Positions 1 to 8,700 of a stretch of 64,000 bases of DNA are shown here, one piece after another (the first letter of the stretch is position 1; the number at the start of each line of letters is the position of its first letter). The notes beneath the pieces are model-generated. The model did no database searches, was not told the origin of the DNA, and saw only the letters and a program-made list of their open reading frames with translations. The stretch covers positions 248,001 to 312,000 of the forward strand of contig CAWEYR010000024.1 of NCBI GenBank assembly GCA_963813345.1. Reading direction: 5' to 3'. A program made the position numbers and the translations under genes. The stretch is from CAWDDA01 sp963813345. Lineage in GTDB: Bacteria; Acidobacteriota; Blastocatellia; RBC074.

Positions 1-830
1 GGGCCGCTCAGGCTCAGTTTGATAAGAACAAGATCGAAGCTGAAGGGCCCGACGTGCCATTCACCAAAAGGAATCACGAAAGAGCCGAAAAGCTTCTCAA
101 GGAAGGCGTGCTTCCTCAACAGAGCTTTGACGACACGCGCAGCGCTTATGAGCTCGCCGTCAACCGCCAGAACATCGCGCGATCTCAGCTCTCGGTGAGC
201 GAGGCCCGGATCACTCAGGCCCGAGCCGAAGTCGCTCAGGCAAATGCGGCAGTCGATCGCGCCGCCGAGGAGCTCGACAACGCAACGATCCGGTCACCGA
301 TCGATGGAATGGTTCTTTCGCGCGACCTCGAAATAGGAAGCCCGGTCTCATCAATACTCAATATGGGAGCAGCAGCGACACTGGTTATGGTGCTCGGCGA
401 CATCAAGCAGGTCTACGTTCGGGGCAAAGTAGACGAAGCTGATATCGGTGTTGTCCAGCTCGGTCAGACAGCACGCATCAAGGTCGAGACATTCAAGGAC
501 CGGCAGTTTGAAGGCACCGTCACTCAGATATCGCCACTCGGTGTGGACAAAGAGAACGTCGTCACGTTTGAAGTAAAAGTATCGATACGAAATCCCGGCG
601 GCGAGCTGCGCGCTAACATGACATCGAATGCCGAAATTGTTCTCGAAGAGCACAAGAATGCGCTCCTCATTCCGGAAGCCGCAATCATTTACGACGCCAA
701 ACGTAACGCTTCGGTCGAGATTCCATCGCAGTCTAGTCCTCAAGGCCGCGAAAAACTCGCGATAAAGGTTGGCATCAGCAATGGCTCTCGAACTGAGGTA
801 CTTGAAGGCTTGAGCGAAGGCAACAGGTAA
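1..830 (+). CDS. HlyD/MacA-like periplasmic adaptor subunit, 5'-partial
   Basis: Membrane-fusion (adaptor) protein of a MacAB-type tripartite exporter, expected to link the two ABC permeases encoded next to an outer-membrane channel. The frame is open from base 3, so the N-terminus lies outside the window. Visible parts are an Ala/Gln/Glu-rich coiled-coil hairpin (about codons 20-90), a lipoyl-like motif SPIDGMVLSRDLEIGSPV, and a beta-barrel segment. The frame stops at 828-830 after GLSEGNR, but another frame continues as VILQYL to a stop at 845-847. That is the ending usual for the family (EGDRVILQ), so a one-base indel near 828 is likely. The family assignment is firm; the transported substrate cannot be read from the sequence. 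Confidence 0.85.
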   Translation, partial: AAQAQFDKNKIEAEGPDVPFTKRNHERAEKLLKEGVLPQQSFDDTRSAYELAVNRQNIARSQLSVSEARITQARAEVAQANAAVDRAAEELDNATIRSPIDGMVLSRDLEIGSPVSSILNMGAAATLVMVLGDIKQVYVRGKVDEADIGVVQLGQTARIKVETFKDRQFEGTVTQISPLGVDKENVVTFEVKVSIRNPGGELRANMTSNAEIVLEEHKNALLIPEAAIIYDAKRNASVEIPSQSSPQGREKLAIKVGISNGSRTEVLEGLSEGNR

Positions 831-914
831 TTCTGCAGTACTTGTGAGTGGAGCGCTGGTGTTCGCCGGTGAAGACGTCACCGCCAGCCAGCCGCCAGCC
901 CCCAGGCAGCACAT

Positions 915-1517
915 ATGAGAGAACTCTTCGCACAGACCTGGCAGAACCTGAGTGCGAACAAGCTGCGCAGCTTCCTGACGATGTTCGGAATCATCTGGGG
1001 AGTAATCTCGATCGTGCTGCTCTCGGCGGTCGCGACGGGCTTTCAACTGGGCAATAAGAAAGTGCTCGAAGGAGCTCGGCAAAAACATTGTCATTGTCCG
1101 CAATGGACGCACCAGCAAGCAGGCTGGCGGCGAGCGCGCCGGTCGGCTTATCAGGCTGGACATCGACGACGTTCGCGCCGTTCGCGAAAGCTCAAAGCTG
1201 CTCGAACACATCACGCCGGAGCTGATGCGTGGCGGCGTGAGGCAAAGTCTGACTTCAACGCAAGCTCGACACAACTGAGCGGCGTCTGGCCGGTCTATCA
1301 GACTATCCGCACGATCGAGGTTGATCGCGGCCGGTTGATCAACGAGGAGGACAACCGTGAGGCTCGGCGCGTGGTCGTGATCGGCTTCGACATGTGCAAA
1401 CAATTGTTCGCCGATCGCGATCCCGTCGGACAGACGAATCGGACTTGGTGGAATTCCTTACACGATCATTGGAAGGGTTCGCAAGAAAGAGCAGGATTCG
1501 AACTACACTGGACCTGA
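915..1517 (+). CDS. MacB-like ABC transporter permease, N-terminal part (frameshifted)
   Basis: First piece of a MacB/FtsX-type permease starting at ATG 915, about 70 bases after the probable end of the adaptor. It begins MRELFAQTWQNLSANKLRS and runs into the first membrane segment (FLTMFGIIWGVISIVLLSAV), followed by the periplasmic domain. Three indels are inferred. Near 1073 the frame moves so that GKNIVIVRNGRTSKQAGGER is read. Near 1252 it returns to SSTQLSGVWPVYQTIRTIEV. Near 1443 it moves again to RIGGIPYTIIGRVRKKEQDS, which leads into the next piece. A cognate ATPase is not in the window and probably lies upstream. Confidence 0.75.
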   Translation: MRELFAQTWQNLSANKLRSFLTMFGIIWGVISIVLLSAVATGFQLGNKKVLEGARQKHCHCPQWTHQQAGWRRARRSAYQAGHRRRSRRSRKLKAARTHHAGADAWRREAKSDFNASSTQLSGVWPVYQTIRTIEVDRGRLINEEDNREARRVVVIGFDMCKQLFADRDPVGQTNRTWWNSLHDHWKGSQERAGFELHWT

Positions 1518-1527
1518 CAACAATCGG

Positions 1528-2217
<690 letters not shown>

Positions 2218-2225
2218 GGAGAGAA

Positions 2226-2355
2226 GGGGTCAGGGGTCAGGGGTCAGGGGTCAGTGTATGAGTTCAAGCTTTAGCTTGCTCTTTGAGAGCGAGCGTGCAA
2301 AGAGCAAGCTAAAGCTTGAACTCAAACTGACCCCTGACCCCTGACCCCTGACCCC
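2226..2355. repeat. Composite palindromic intergenic element (families E+A)
   Basis: Perfect 29-nt outer arms (2226-2254 and 2327-2355) built from four GGGGTCA units enclose perfect 26-nt inner arms (2260-2285 and 2298-2323) that carry the family A core GTTCAAGCTTTAGCTTG. The loop is 12 nt. The element lies between two tandem permease genes and ends 11 bases before the second start codon, so it is not a simple end-of-operon terminator. Confidence 0.9.
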
Positions 2356-2366
2356 TATTCTACGAA

Positions 2367-3125
2367 ATGGTAATCAAAGAAGTATTCCTCCAGGCTTTCT
2401 TCTCGCTCATCGGGCACCGGTTCCGTGCGGCGCTGACGATGCTCGGCATTTCCTGGGGAATTGTCGCGGTAGTCTTGATGATGGCCTATGGAAACGGATT
2501 CCATGAAGCAATCATGACCGGTTTCCGGATGGCCTTCTCTCAAGGCACTGTGGTTGTTTGGAACGGTCAGACGAGCATGCAGGCTGGCGGCGAGCGTGCA
2601 GGCAAGCGCATCAGGCTTCAGGAAGATGATATCGAGCCGTTACGTCAGCTCGGACTGATCAAACGTGTAAGTCCGGAGTACGTCGAAGGCTTGCCAATTA
2701 CCTTTGGTAACAAGCAGACATCTTCAACCGTTCGCGGGGTATCGCCCGAGTATGCCTTGATGAGACAGGAAATCGCTGAGTTTGGGCGCTTCTTTAATGA
2801 AGAGGATACCGAGAAGCGAAGGCGCGTTGCCTTCCTTGGTTCGGTCGTTGCAAAGAAACTCTTCGCGACTGCTCCGGCGGTTGGCGAAACGATTCGAATC
2901 AAGGGAATGTCGTTCGAAGTCATCGGCGTCATGACTCAGAAGGTGCAGATGTCTTCGTACTACTCCCCCGACAAGTACTGCATCTTCATTCCATACACGG
3001 TTGTCGATCAGCTGTTTCCACCAGGATTACGTCGACAACCTTGTCTTTCAAACTGTAAATCCCGCGCTCCAGGATCGTGCCGTCCGGCAAGTACGCGAGG
3101 TTCTCGCCGCAAGGCACGGGTTTGA
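2367..3125 (+). CDS. Second MacB-like ABC permease, N-terminal part
   Basis: Paralogue of the permease at 915-2217, starting at ATG 2367 just after the palindrome; no clear ribosome binding site is visible. It opens MVIKEVFLQAFFSLIGHRFR with a first membrane helix (AALTMLGISWGIVAVVLMMA), then a periplasmic MacB-like domain with GVSPEYALMRQEIAEFGRFF and RRRVAFLGSVVAKKLF. Homology holds until about 3020 (PYTVVDQLF). A surplus base in a CC run there shifts the frame, and the remaining codons to 3125 are nonsense. Two permeases in a row suggest a heterodimer served by one adaptor. Confidence 0.8.
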   Translation: MVIKEVFLQAFFSLIGHRFRAALTMLGISWGIVAVVLMMAYGNGFHEAIMTGFRMAFSQGTVVVWNGQTSMQAGGERAGKRIRLQEDDIEPLRQLGLIKRVSPEYVEGLPITFGNKQTSSTVRGVSPEYALMRQEIAEFGRFFNEEDTEKRRRVAFLGSVVAKKLFATAPAVGETIRIKGMSFEVIGVMTQKVQMSSYYSPDKYCIFIPYTVVDQLFPPGLRRQPCLSNCKSRAPGSCRPASTRGSRRKARV

Positions 3126-3366
3126 TCCCCGCGATGAACGCGCCGTTACGATGCACGACACGGTCGAAACCAGCAAGATGATCGGCGGGATCACGGGTGG
3201 CTTGAAAATAGTATTGAGTGTGATTGGAGCGCTGACATTGCTGATTGGCGGAATCGGCGTAATGAACATCATGCTGGTCTCGGTTACGGAACGCACGCGC
3301 GAGATCGGAGTCCGCAAAGCACTCGGTGCTCGACGATCACATATACTTTCGCAATTTCTCATTTGA
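3001..3366 (+). CDS. Second MacB-like permease, middle part
   Basis: Reading-frame continuation of the permease begun at 2367. The useful homology starts at about 3022 with HQDYVDNLVFQTVNPALQ, then ARHGFDPRDERAVTMHDTVE and the FtsX signature GGIGVMNIMLVSVTERTREI followed by GVRKALGARRSHILSQFL. A further frame change near 3360 moves the sequence into the last piece. The listed start is only the first start codon of this frame, not a real initiation site. Confidence 0.7.
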   Translation: MSISCFHQDYVDNLVFQTVNPALQDRAVRQVREVLAARHGFDPRDERAVTMHDTVETSKMIGGITGGLKIVLSVIGALTLLIGGIGVMNIMLVSVTERTREIGVRKALGARRSHILSQFLI

Positions 3367-3625
3367 AGCGTTGGTGATCACGTTTCTTGGCGGTCTTCTG
3401 GGGTTGTTGATCTCGGTTACGCTGGTCAAGCTTGTCGGGACCCGGCCTTTTCTCGCCGATCTTCTCGAAGATCCGTCGCGAGTCACGGACATACACCTTC
3501 TGCTTTCTGCAGATGTTATGTCGACAGCCGCGTTGATTCTTATGGTGGTCGGAGTTCTCAGCGGGTTTTGGCCGGCTGTGCGTGCTTCGCGGTTGGATCC
3601 AATTGAAGCTCTTCGCTACGAGTGA
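3326..3625 (+). CDS. Second MacB-like permease, C-terminal part
   Basis: Last piece of the second permease; true homology begins at about 3362 (EALVITFLGGLLGLLISVTL). It contains the final two membrane helices and the terminal signature FWPAVRASRLDPIEALRYE, matching the end of the first permease. Its last 68 bases overlap the convergent acyltransferase gene on the other strand. Confidence 0.7.
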   Translation: MLDDHIYFRNFSFEALVITFLGGLLGLLISVTLVKLVGTRPFLADLLEDPSRVTDIHLLLSADVMSTAALILMVVGVLSGFWPAVRASRLDPIEALRYE

Positions 3626-4382
3626 CCATCGGTACAAAACTTTCTGATACGGCGTTCCACAGCCGCCGCGAAAGTATTTTTCGATCGCGCTCGCAAATGC
3701 GTTCGGAACCAAATCGAATACTCGCATTAAAGGCGGGAACCTTTAACAACTCGATGAGATGCGGCATGAGCGTCATTTCTCCCCACCAGCTCACGGCCCG
3801 ATATGCCGGCATTTCGGTTGGAGGAGTTGTATATCTTATCGAGGCATAGGAGACCGGGACCCCGAGCCTCGCCGCCGGTTCGAGTAGAGCAGAGCTGAAC
3901 GGCAGCACGCGGTCACCCATTCCACTGGTTCCTTCGGCAAAGAGGATAATTCCCTTCCCTTCCGCCAGCGCTTGTTCGATCCTGGAAATCACCCTCGGAA
4001 GGTCCTGGTAGTTGGTGCGTTCGATGAAGATCGTTCCGATTCCGCGTGCCATGCGGCCGACTCCTGCCCATCCGGCAATCTCGCTCTTGGCTATGAAGAC
4101 GCAATCGGTGACGCTCGAAAGCGCAACAATATCCATGTAACTCAGATGATTGGATACGAGAAAGAAGGGTAACTTTGGAGCCTCACCGATGACGCTTACC
4201 TCCATCCCTGCAGTTCGCGCCAGGGCGCGAGCCCAGGCGCCGACTCGCGAATTGCGCCAACGGAGCTCACTATTCGCGGATCTGAACGTGAACAGCCGGC
4301 CACATTGCCACACCGTGTAATATCCAGGAGTGAGAATAGCGGCAAGTGCCAGGCGAAACGCTGATCGGAGTTGGCGGACCAA
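3558..4382 (-). CDS. PlsC-like 1-acyl-sn-glycerol-3-phosphate acyltransferase
   Basis: Lysophospholipid acyltransferase of the PlsC family, which acylates lysophosphatidate or a related lipid at the inner membrane. The catalytic NHxxxxD box reads NHLSYMD, the glycerol-phosphate-binding block reads FAEGTSG, and IGTIFIERTN matches motif II. The frame is open up to an ATG at 4505, but that would run into divergent rpiB. The only start codon clear of rpiB (start 4446) is TTG at 4382, giving LVRQLRSAFRLALAAILTPG with a hydrophobic N-terminal segment; this start is a judgement, not certain. The gene converges with and overlaps the end of the upstream permease. Confidence 0.8.
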   Translation of the reverse strand: MVRQLRSAFRLALAAILTPGYYTVWQCGRLFTFRSANSELRWRNSRVGAWARALARTAGMEVSVIGEAPKLPFFLVSNHLSYMDIVALSSVTDCVFIAKSEIAGWAGVGRMARGIGTIFIERTNYQDLPRVISRIEQALAEGKGIILFAEGTSGMGDRVLPFSSALLEPAARLGVPVSYASIRYTTPPTEMPAYRAVSWWGEMTLMPHLIELLKVPAFNASIRFGSERICERDRKILSRRLWNAVSESFVPMVTRSEELQLDPTAKHAQPAKTR

Positions 4383-4445
4383 AGCATCGCCGGAGTATAA
4401 GGCCGCTAACGGTGCATTTCCAGATTTGTTAATATCTGGCTCACT

Positions 4446-4895
4446 ATGAAAATCGCTATCGGAGCCGACCACGCTGGTTTTGATCTCAAGCAGAAGTTGA
4501 TCCAACGACTATCAAGCAATGATCACGAGGTAACCGATTTAGGTACACACGATACGGCGCCTGTAGACTACCCTGACTTTGCGGAAGCTGTTGGCCGTGC
4601 CGTGCTCGATAAGAGAGTTGAGCGCGGAATTGTTGTCTGTGGCAGTGGTGTCGGTGCTTCTGTTGCTGCAAATAAACTCAAAGGAATCCGGGCGGGACTG
4701 TGTCATGACACCTACTCTGCGCATCAGGGAGTCGAGCATGACAATACGAATGTACTCGTGCTGGGAGCCCGTATCATCGGAGAGGAATTGGCGGCCGAGA
4801 TCGTTGAGTCCTTTCTGAAAGCAAGATTCTCGGGCGACGAGCGGCACCTCCGCAGACTGCAGAAGATTGACGCTTTAGAGGAGAAGGAGAATTAG
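4446..4895 (+). CDS. rpiB: Ribose 5-phosphate isomerase B
   Basis: Interconverts ribose 5-phosphate and ribulose 5-phosphate in the non-oxidative pentose phosphate pathway (LacA/RpiB family, usual length about 150 residues; here 149). Motifs are GADHAGFDLK at the N-terminus, the phosphate-binding CGSGVGASVAANK with the catalytic Cys, and GIRAGLCHDTYSAHQGVEHD. It is 3 bases upstream of gnd and almost certainly cotranscribed with it. The promoter must lie in the short divergent gap of about 63 bases shared with the acyltransferase gene. Confidence 0.95.
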   Translation: MKIAIGADHAGFDLKQKLIQRLSSNDHEVTDLGTHDTAPVDYPDFAEAVGRAVLDKRVERGIVVCGSGVGASVAANKLKGIRAGLCHDTYSAHQGVEHDNTNVLVLGARIIGEELAAEIVESFLKARFSGDERHLRRLQKIDALEEKEN

Positions 4896-4898
4896 CAG

Positions 4899-5882
4899 AT
4901 GCAGATCGGCATTATTGGACTTGGTCGTATGGGCGCCAACATCGCGCGTCGTCTGATGCGCGGCGGCCACGAGTGCGTTGTATTTGACCTCAACCCGGCG
5001 AGCGTCGAGCAGCTCTCATCTGAGGGTGCCATCGGAGCGACCTCATTGGACGACTTTGTCGGCCATCTGAAGAAGCCGGGGATCGTGTGGATCATGGTTC
5101 CAGCCGGAAAGCCGACCGAACAATGCGTGACGGCACTCGCACAGCGTATCGGAAGCGAATCGATTGTGATCGATGGCGGAAATAGCTATTTCAAGGACGA
5201 CGTGCGCCGTGCGCGTGAGCTTGCCGAACGAGGAATTCACTACATCGACATTGGCACAAGCGGTGGAATCTGGGGTCTTGAACGCGGGTATTGCCTGATG
5301 ATTGGCGGCGAGCGATCCGTATTCGACCAGTTATCGCCTGTCTTTGAAACCCTCGCGCCCGGGAAAGCGGCAGCGACAGATACGCCTGGCCGGGCAGGCG
5401 ACCGCGGGACAGCACATAAGGGCTATTTGTATTGCGGGCCGGCGGGTTCAGGCCATTACGTGAAGATGATTCATAATGGCATAGAGTATGGTCTCATGCA
5501 GGCGTACGCCGAAGGATTTGACATTTTGCGCAATGCAGACAGTCAGGATGTAGCCGCCGAATACCGTTACGATCTTGATGTCGCCGAGATCGCCGAGGTC
5601 TGGCGACGGGGCAGCGTCGTCGGATCGTGGCTGCTGGACCTGACCGCGTCGGCACTTACTGAGGACCCTCACCTCGAGAACTTCTCAGGATTTGTCCAGG
5701 ATTCGGGTGAAGGCCGATGGGCGCTGATCGCAGCAATCGAGCAGTCTGTTTGCGCCGACGCTCTCGCGACCTCTCTCTTTGCCAGGTACAGGTCGCGCCA
5801 GGATACGACTTTCTCTGAAAAGGTTCTTTCGGCGATGCGCCATAAATTCGGCGGCCATGTCGAACTTCCGACAGGAGGATAG
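4899..5882 (+). CDS. gnd: 6-phosphogluconate dehydrogenase (decarboxylating), short form
   Basis: Oxidatively decarboxylates 6-phosphogluconate to ribulose 5-phosphate, the substrate of RpiB encoded just upstream. At 327 residues it is the short, YqeC/GndA-type form rather than the about 470-residue enzyme. Motifs are the dinucleotide fold GIIGLGRMGANIARRLMRGG, the substrate loop DGGNSYF, GTSGG, and the catalytic GPAGSGHYVKMIHNGIEYG with its lysine and HNG. Short forms are often NAD-dependent, but cofactor preference cannot be fixed from sequence alone. No zwf is present in the window. Confidence 0.93.
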   Translation: MQIGIIGLGRMGANIARRLMRGGHECVVFDLNPASVEQLSSEGAIGATSLDDFVGHLKKPGIVWIMVPAGKPTEQCVTALAQRIGSESIVIDGGNSYFKDDVRRARELAERGIHYIDIGTSGGIWGLERGYCLMIGGERSVFDQLSPVFETLAPGKAAATDTPGRAGDRGTAHKGYLYCGPAGSGHYVKMIHNGIEYGLMQAYAEGFDILRNADSQDVAAEYRYDLDVAEIAEVWRRGSVVGSWLLDLTASALTEDPHLENFSGFVQDSGEGRWALIAAIEQSVCADALATSLFARYRSRQDTTFSEKVLSAMRHKFGGHVELPTGG

Positions 5883-5900
5883 AGGGCGGGGGCAGGGTGG

Positions 5901-5931
5901 AGGTCAGGGGTCAGGGGTCGGTGGTCGGTGG
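5901..5931 (+). repeat. Single arm of GGGGTCA-type repeat (family E)
   Basis: A short run related to the GGGGTCA units at 2226-2254, drifting into GGTCGGTGGTC. No inverted partner is seen before the FHA gene at 5991. It sits 18 bases after the gnd stop codon. Confidence 0.6.
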
Positions 5932-5990
5932 TATGTCTGCTTGCGCACATTCTGACCCTGATTTATAACCGTGATAAGCTTTGAGAGATA

Positions 5991-6701
5991 ATGAGCGATC
6001 AGGTTTCTACAAAAGATCAGCTCAGGGCTTGGGTATCAGAGCTTGCCCCCGAGCACAGGCGCGATCTTCTGAACATTCTCGCGGAAGATGAGACTGCGGT
6101 ATGTGACGCGCGGGTCGAGATGGCGGCTGACCAGCTTCGTCGCATCTGTCGCAGCCGCGGCCTCGAGTGGGATGCCCTCGATGAGCCGCAACGCGAGACT
6201 TTTCTCGACCTGCTCATAAGGGAAGACGTCGAAGCAACGCAGGCCGGGCCTACGCCGGCAACGAGCCTGGCCAGGGCGATCTGCTCGCATTGTGGACGCG
6301 ACCTGACACCGCACGATCTCTATCGCATCTACTTCAGCAACCGGCGACCAAGCGCGGGCTTTGCACTGGCCAAGCTTATGGTCATTGATGCCGAGCAGGC
6401 GACAGCGCAGTTCCCTCTGCTTGCCGAGCCCGAAATCTATATTGGCCGCCTTGATCCACACCGTGGAATCAGACCCGAGGTAGACCTTTCGGCTTATGAC
6501 CCTACATCGCGCGTCTCGCGAAAACATGCGCGGATCGTTCTCCGCGGCAATCAGTTCTATATCGAAGACCTGGGGAGCGCGAATGGAACTACGATCAACG
6601 GTCAATCCCGGTTGAAACCTCAGGAGTCATACGTACTCACCAATGGTGACCTCATCAGAATCGGCCATACGACTTTGAAATTTATTACCAGCCAACCTTG
6701 A
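5991..6701 (+). CDS. FHA-domain protein
   Basis: Cytoplasmic protein of 236 residues with a C-terminal forkhead-associated domain, which binds phosphothreonine peptides. The domain runs from about residue 148 to 232 and keeps the key residues GR (152-153), SRKHA (176-180) and NGT (198-200). The N-terminal half has a helical segment and a single CSHCG motif near residues 98-102, but no recognisable catalytic domain. No Ser/Thr kinase is adjacent, so the partner is unknown. The next gene starts 47 bases downstream. Confidence 0.85.
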   Translation: MSDQVSTKDQLRAWVSELAPEHRRDLLNILAEDETAVCDARVEMAADQLRRICRSRGLEWDALDEPQRETFLDLLIREDVEATQAGPTPATSLARAICSHCGRDLTPHDLYRIYFSNRRPSAGFALAKLMVIDAEQATAQFPLLAEPEIYIGRLDPHRGIRPEVDLSAYDPTSRVSRKHARIVLRGNQFYIEDLGSANGTTINGQSRLKPQESYVLTNGDLIRIGHTTLKFITSQP

Positions 6702-6747
6702 ACACCAGACTGCTATTCGCAGCAGTCGTATTTGGAACGAAATCAAT

Positions 6748-8124
6748 ATGCAAAACGACTTCTATAGTGGGCTCGATCAGTTTGTGCAAGCAAGTCGAAG
6801 AGAATTCGAGGAGAAGCTTGCGACTCTCGTTGAAACTCCAAGCGTCAGTTCGGACCCGGAACATCAAAAGGACATTGAAAAGTGCGGCGAGATCGCGCGC
6901 GACTACCTTCGCGATCTGGGCGCAAAGGCGAAACTCGTCTCGACGCCAGGTAATCCGGTCGTCTTTGGTTCATTGGTTTCAGACCAAAGATTCCCGACAG
7001 TCACGATCTACAATCACCTCGACGTCCAGCCGGCGGACGCTTCGGAATGGAACAAGGCTCCTTTCTCTTTTCACAAAGTCGGAGACCGGTACGAAGGCCG
7101 CGGAACGACGGACGACAAAGGACCCGCTCTGACAGCAATGCTGGCGGTCAAGTACGCAAAGAATCGCGGCGTACCCCTCAACTTCAAATTCATCTGGGAA
7201 CTTGAAGAGGAGATTGGAAGTCCCAACTTCGAGTCCTTCATCCGAAAGAATCGTAAAGAACTCGATACAGATTCGGTACTCGTGTCGGACACCATCTGGA
7301 TCGCTCGAGGACGTCCGGCCGTCCCCTATGGATTGAGAGGCCTTCAAGGGTTCATATTATCGCTCGACACGCATGCCAAGGACGTCCATTCGGGACTGGT
7401 GGGCGGTGTCGCGCGGAATCCTATTGGCGAGCTCGCTCAGGTAATCACCGAATGTTATGACGCGCGAACCGGACGTGTGAAGATCAAGGGATTCTATGAC
7501 GACGTGAAGCCGGCCACCCGGAAAGAATTGCAGAGCTTTGTCAACTCCGGCTTTACGACCAGGGGTTACAAGAAAGCGCACGAGCTTCTGACGATACGAC
7601 CGCAGCTAAAGGCTGATGCCGATGTACTCAGGGCTTTCATGGCGGCTCCAACATTTGAGCTGCACGGGATTGTCGGCGGCTACACGGGTCCCGGAATCAA
7701 GACGATTGTCCCTCATCGTGCTGAGGCCAAGATCAGCACGCGTCTTGTGCCCTACCAGGACCCGGCGAAAATCGTTCGACTGGTGCGAGCACACGTGCGC
7801 AAGATCAACCCTGATGTCAAAGTTGAAGCTATCCAGACACTCGAACCCTTCCTCGGCGACTTCAAAGGACCCTACGCTGACGCGGCGCGCACAGCAATGA
7901 AGTTTGCCTTCAAAAAAGAGCCGGCTTTTACCAGAGAGGGTGGTTCAATTGGCGCGGTAGTAACGATGCAGAATCATTTGAAGGCGCCGATAACCTTTCT
8001 CGGGTTAAGTCTACCCGAGCACGGTTATCACGCGAAGAATGAGAATTACGATTGGGGGCAGACCTCGGGAGGAATCAAGATGTTCGTCAAATACTTTGAC
8101 GAAATATCGAAACTTGGCAGGTAG
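6748..8124 (+). CDS. M20-family metallopeptidase (carnosine/dipeptidase-like)
   Basis: Zinc peptidase of the M20 family, 458 residues, probably cleaving dipeptides or short N-terminal peptides; no signal peptide is seen, so it is likely cytoplasmic. Metal ligands and catalytic residues are visible: HLDVQP (His 90, Asp 92), GRGTTDDKGP with the bridging Asp, ELEEEIGS with the general base Glu, and PEHGYHAKNEN with the last His. The lid domain contains the usual VGGYTGPGIKTIVPHRAEAK. The exact substrate is not determined by these motifs. Confidence 0.92.
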   Translation: MQNDFYSGLDQFVQASRREFEEKLATLVETPSVSSDPEHQKDIEKCGEIARDYLRDLGAKAKLVSTPGNPVVFGSLVSDQRFPTVTIYNHLDVQPADASEWNKAPFSFHKVGDRYEGRGTTDDKGPALTAMLAVKYAKNRGVPLNFKFIWELEEEIGSPNFESFIRKNRKELDTDSVLVSDTIWIARGRPAVPYGLRGLQGFILSLDTHAKDVHSGLVGGVARNPIGELAQVITECYDARTGRVKIKGFYDDVKPATRKELQSFVNSGFTTRGYKKAHELLTIRPQLKADADVLRAFMAAPTFELHGIVGGYTGPGIKTIVPHRAEAKISTRLVPYQDPAKIVRLVRAHVRKINPDVKVEAIQTLEPFLGDFKGPYADAARTAMKFAFKKEPAFTREGGSIGAVVTMQNHLKAPITFLGLSLPEHGYHAKNENYDWGQTSGGIKMFVKYFDEISKLGR

Positions 8125-8126
8125 GG

Positions 8127-8253
8127 GAGTGCTGAGTGCTGAGTGCTCGAATGCAACCCCAAGCTAAAGCTTGAACTTAAACCTAATTGTTTCTCCCACG
8201 GAGGTTTGAGTTCACAGCTTTAGCTTGGGGTTGCATTCGAGCACTCAGCACTC
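8127..8253. repeat. Composite palindromic element (families F+A) between convergent genes
   Basis: Perfect 37-nt inverted arms at 8134-8170 and 8217-8253. The outer part is made of GAGTGCT units and the inner part reaches the AAGCTAAAGC core of family A. The 46-nt loop contains further imperfect complementarity (TTGAACTTAAAC with GTTTGAGTTCA). It lies 2 bases after the M20 peptidase stop and 6 bases before the end of the convergent EVE gene, so a two-way terminator role is possible here. Confidence 0.9.
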
Positions 8254-8259
8254 GGAGTC

Positions 8260-8670
8260 TCAAAACCTGATCATGTCCTGAAGAAGGGTCCAGTACTCGT
8301 TTGAGACTGGCATCACCGAAAGCCGCGGCAGGCGCACTAAATCAAACTCCCTCAACGCATCGACTGCTTTCAACTCTGCAAGCGTCAATGGCCGTGCGAG
8401 CCGTCGTACAGGCTTAATCTCGACAACGACGAGCTTTTCGTCGTTGTCCCGCGGGTCAGCAAAAGGATCACCGACCGCCTGCGCGAGACCCACAATCGCC
8501 TTCTCATCGCCGGTATGGTAGACGAGCACATCGTCTCCCATCCTCACTTCGCGAAGGTGCTTCAGCGCAAGGTTGTTTGATACGCCATTCCAGACTGTCT
8601 TCCCTTCGCGTTCAAGATCTGCAAACGAATAATCTCCGGGTTCCGTTTTGAAAAGCCAGTGTCGAGACAT
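8260..8670 (-). CDS. EVE-domain protein (thymocyte nuclear protein 1-like)
   Basis: Small 136-residue EVE-domain protein (PUA-like fold), a family that binds modified bases in nucleic acids in several studied cases. Typical blocks are HWLFKTEPGDYSFADL, TVWNGVSNNLALKHLREVRM and GDDVLVYHTGDEKAIVGLAQ, plus the ending VSNEYWTLLQDM. It is the last gene of a leftward run that includes ybaK and the glycan genes. No restriction or modification gene is adjacent, so a defence role is not supported. Confidence 0.9.
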   Translation of the reverse strand: MSRHWLFKTEPGDYSFADLEREGKTVWNGVSNNLALKHLREVRMGDDVLVYHTGDEKAIVGLAQAVGDPFADPRDNDEKLVVVEIKPVRRLARPLTLAELKAVDALREFDLVRLPRLSVMPVSNEYWTLLQDMIRF

Positions 8671-8700
8671 AGGGCAACTCTCTGCGGTAAGGGCGGTATT

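Noticed and set aside
351..1403. Minus-strand open frame of 350 codons opposite the adaptor and first permease
   Set aside because: Antisense to two genes with clear motifs and crosses their junction; low-complexity Arg/Ser content.
2226..2355. GGGGTCA tandem units as a CRISPR array or iteron origin
   Set aside because: Units are 7 nt with no spacers and are mirrored as an inverted repeat; no cas, rep or replication gene is near.
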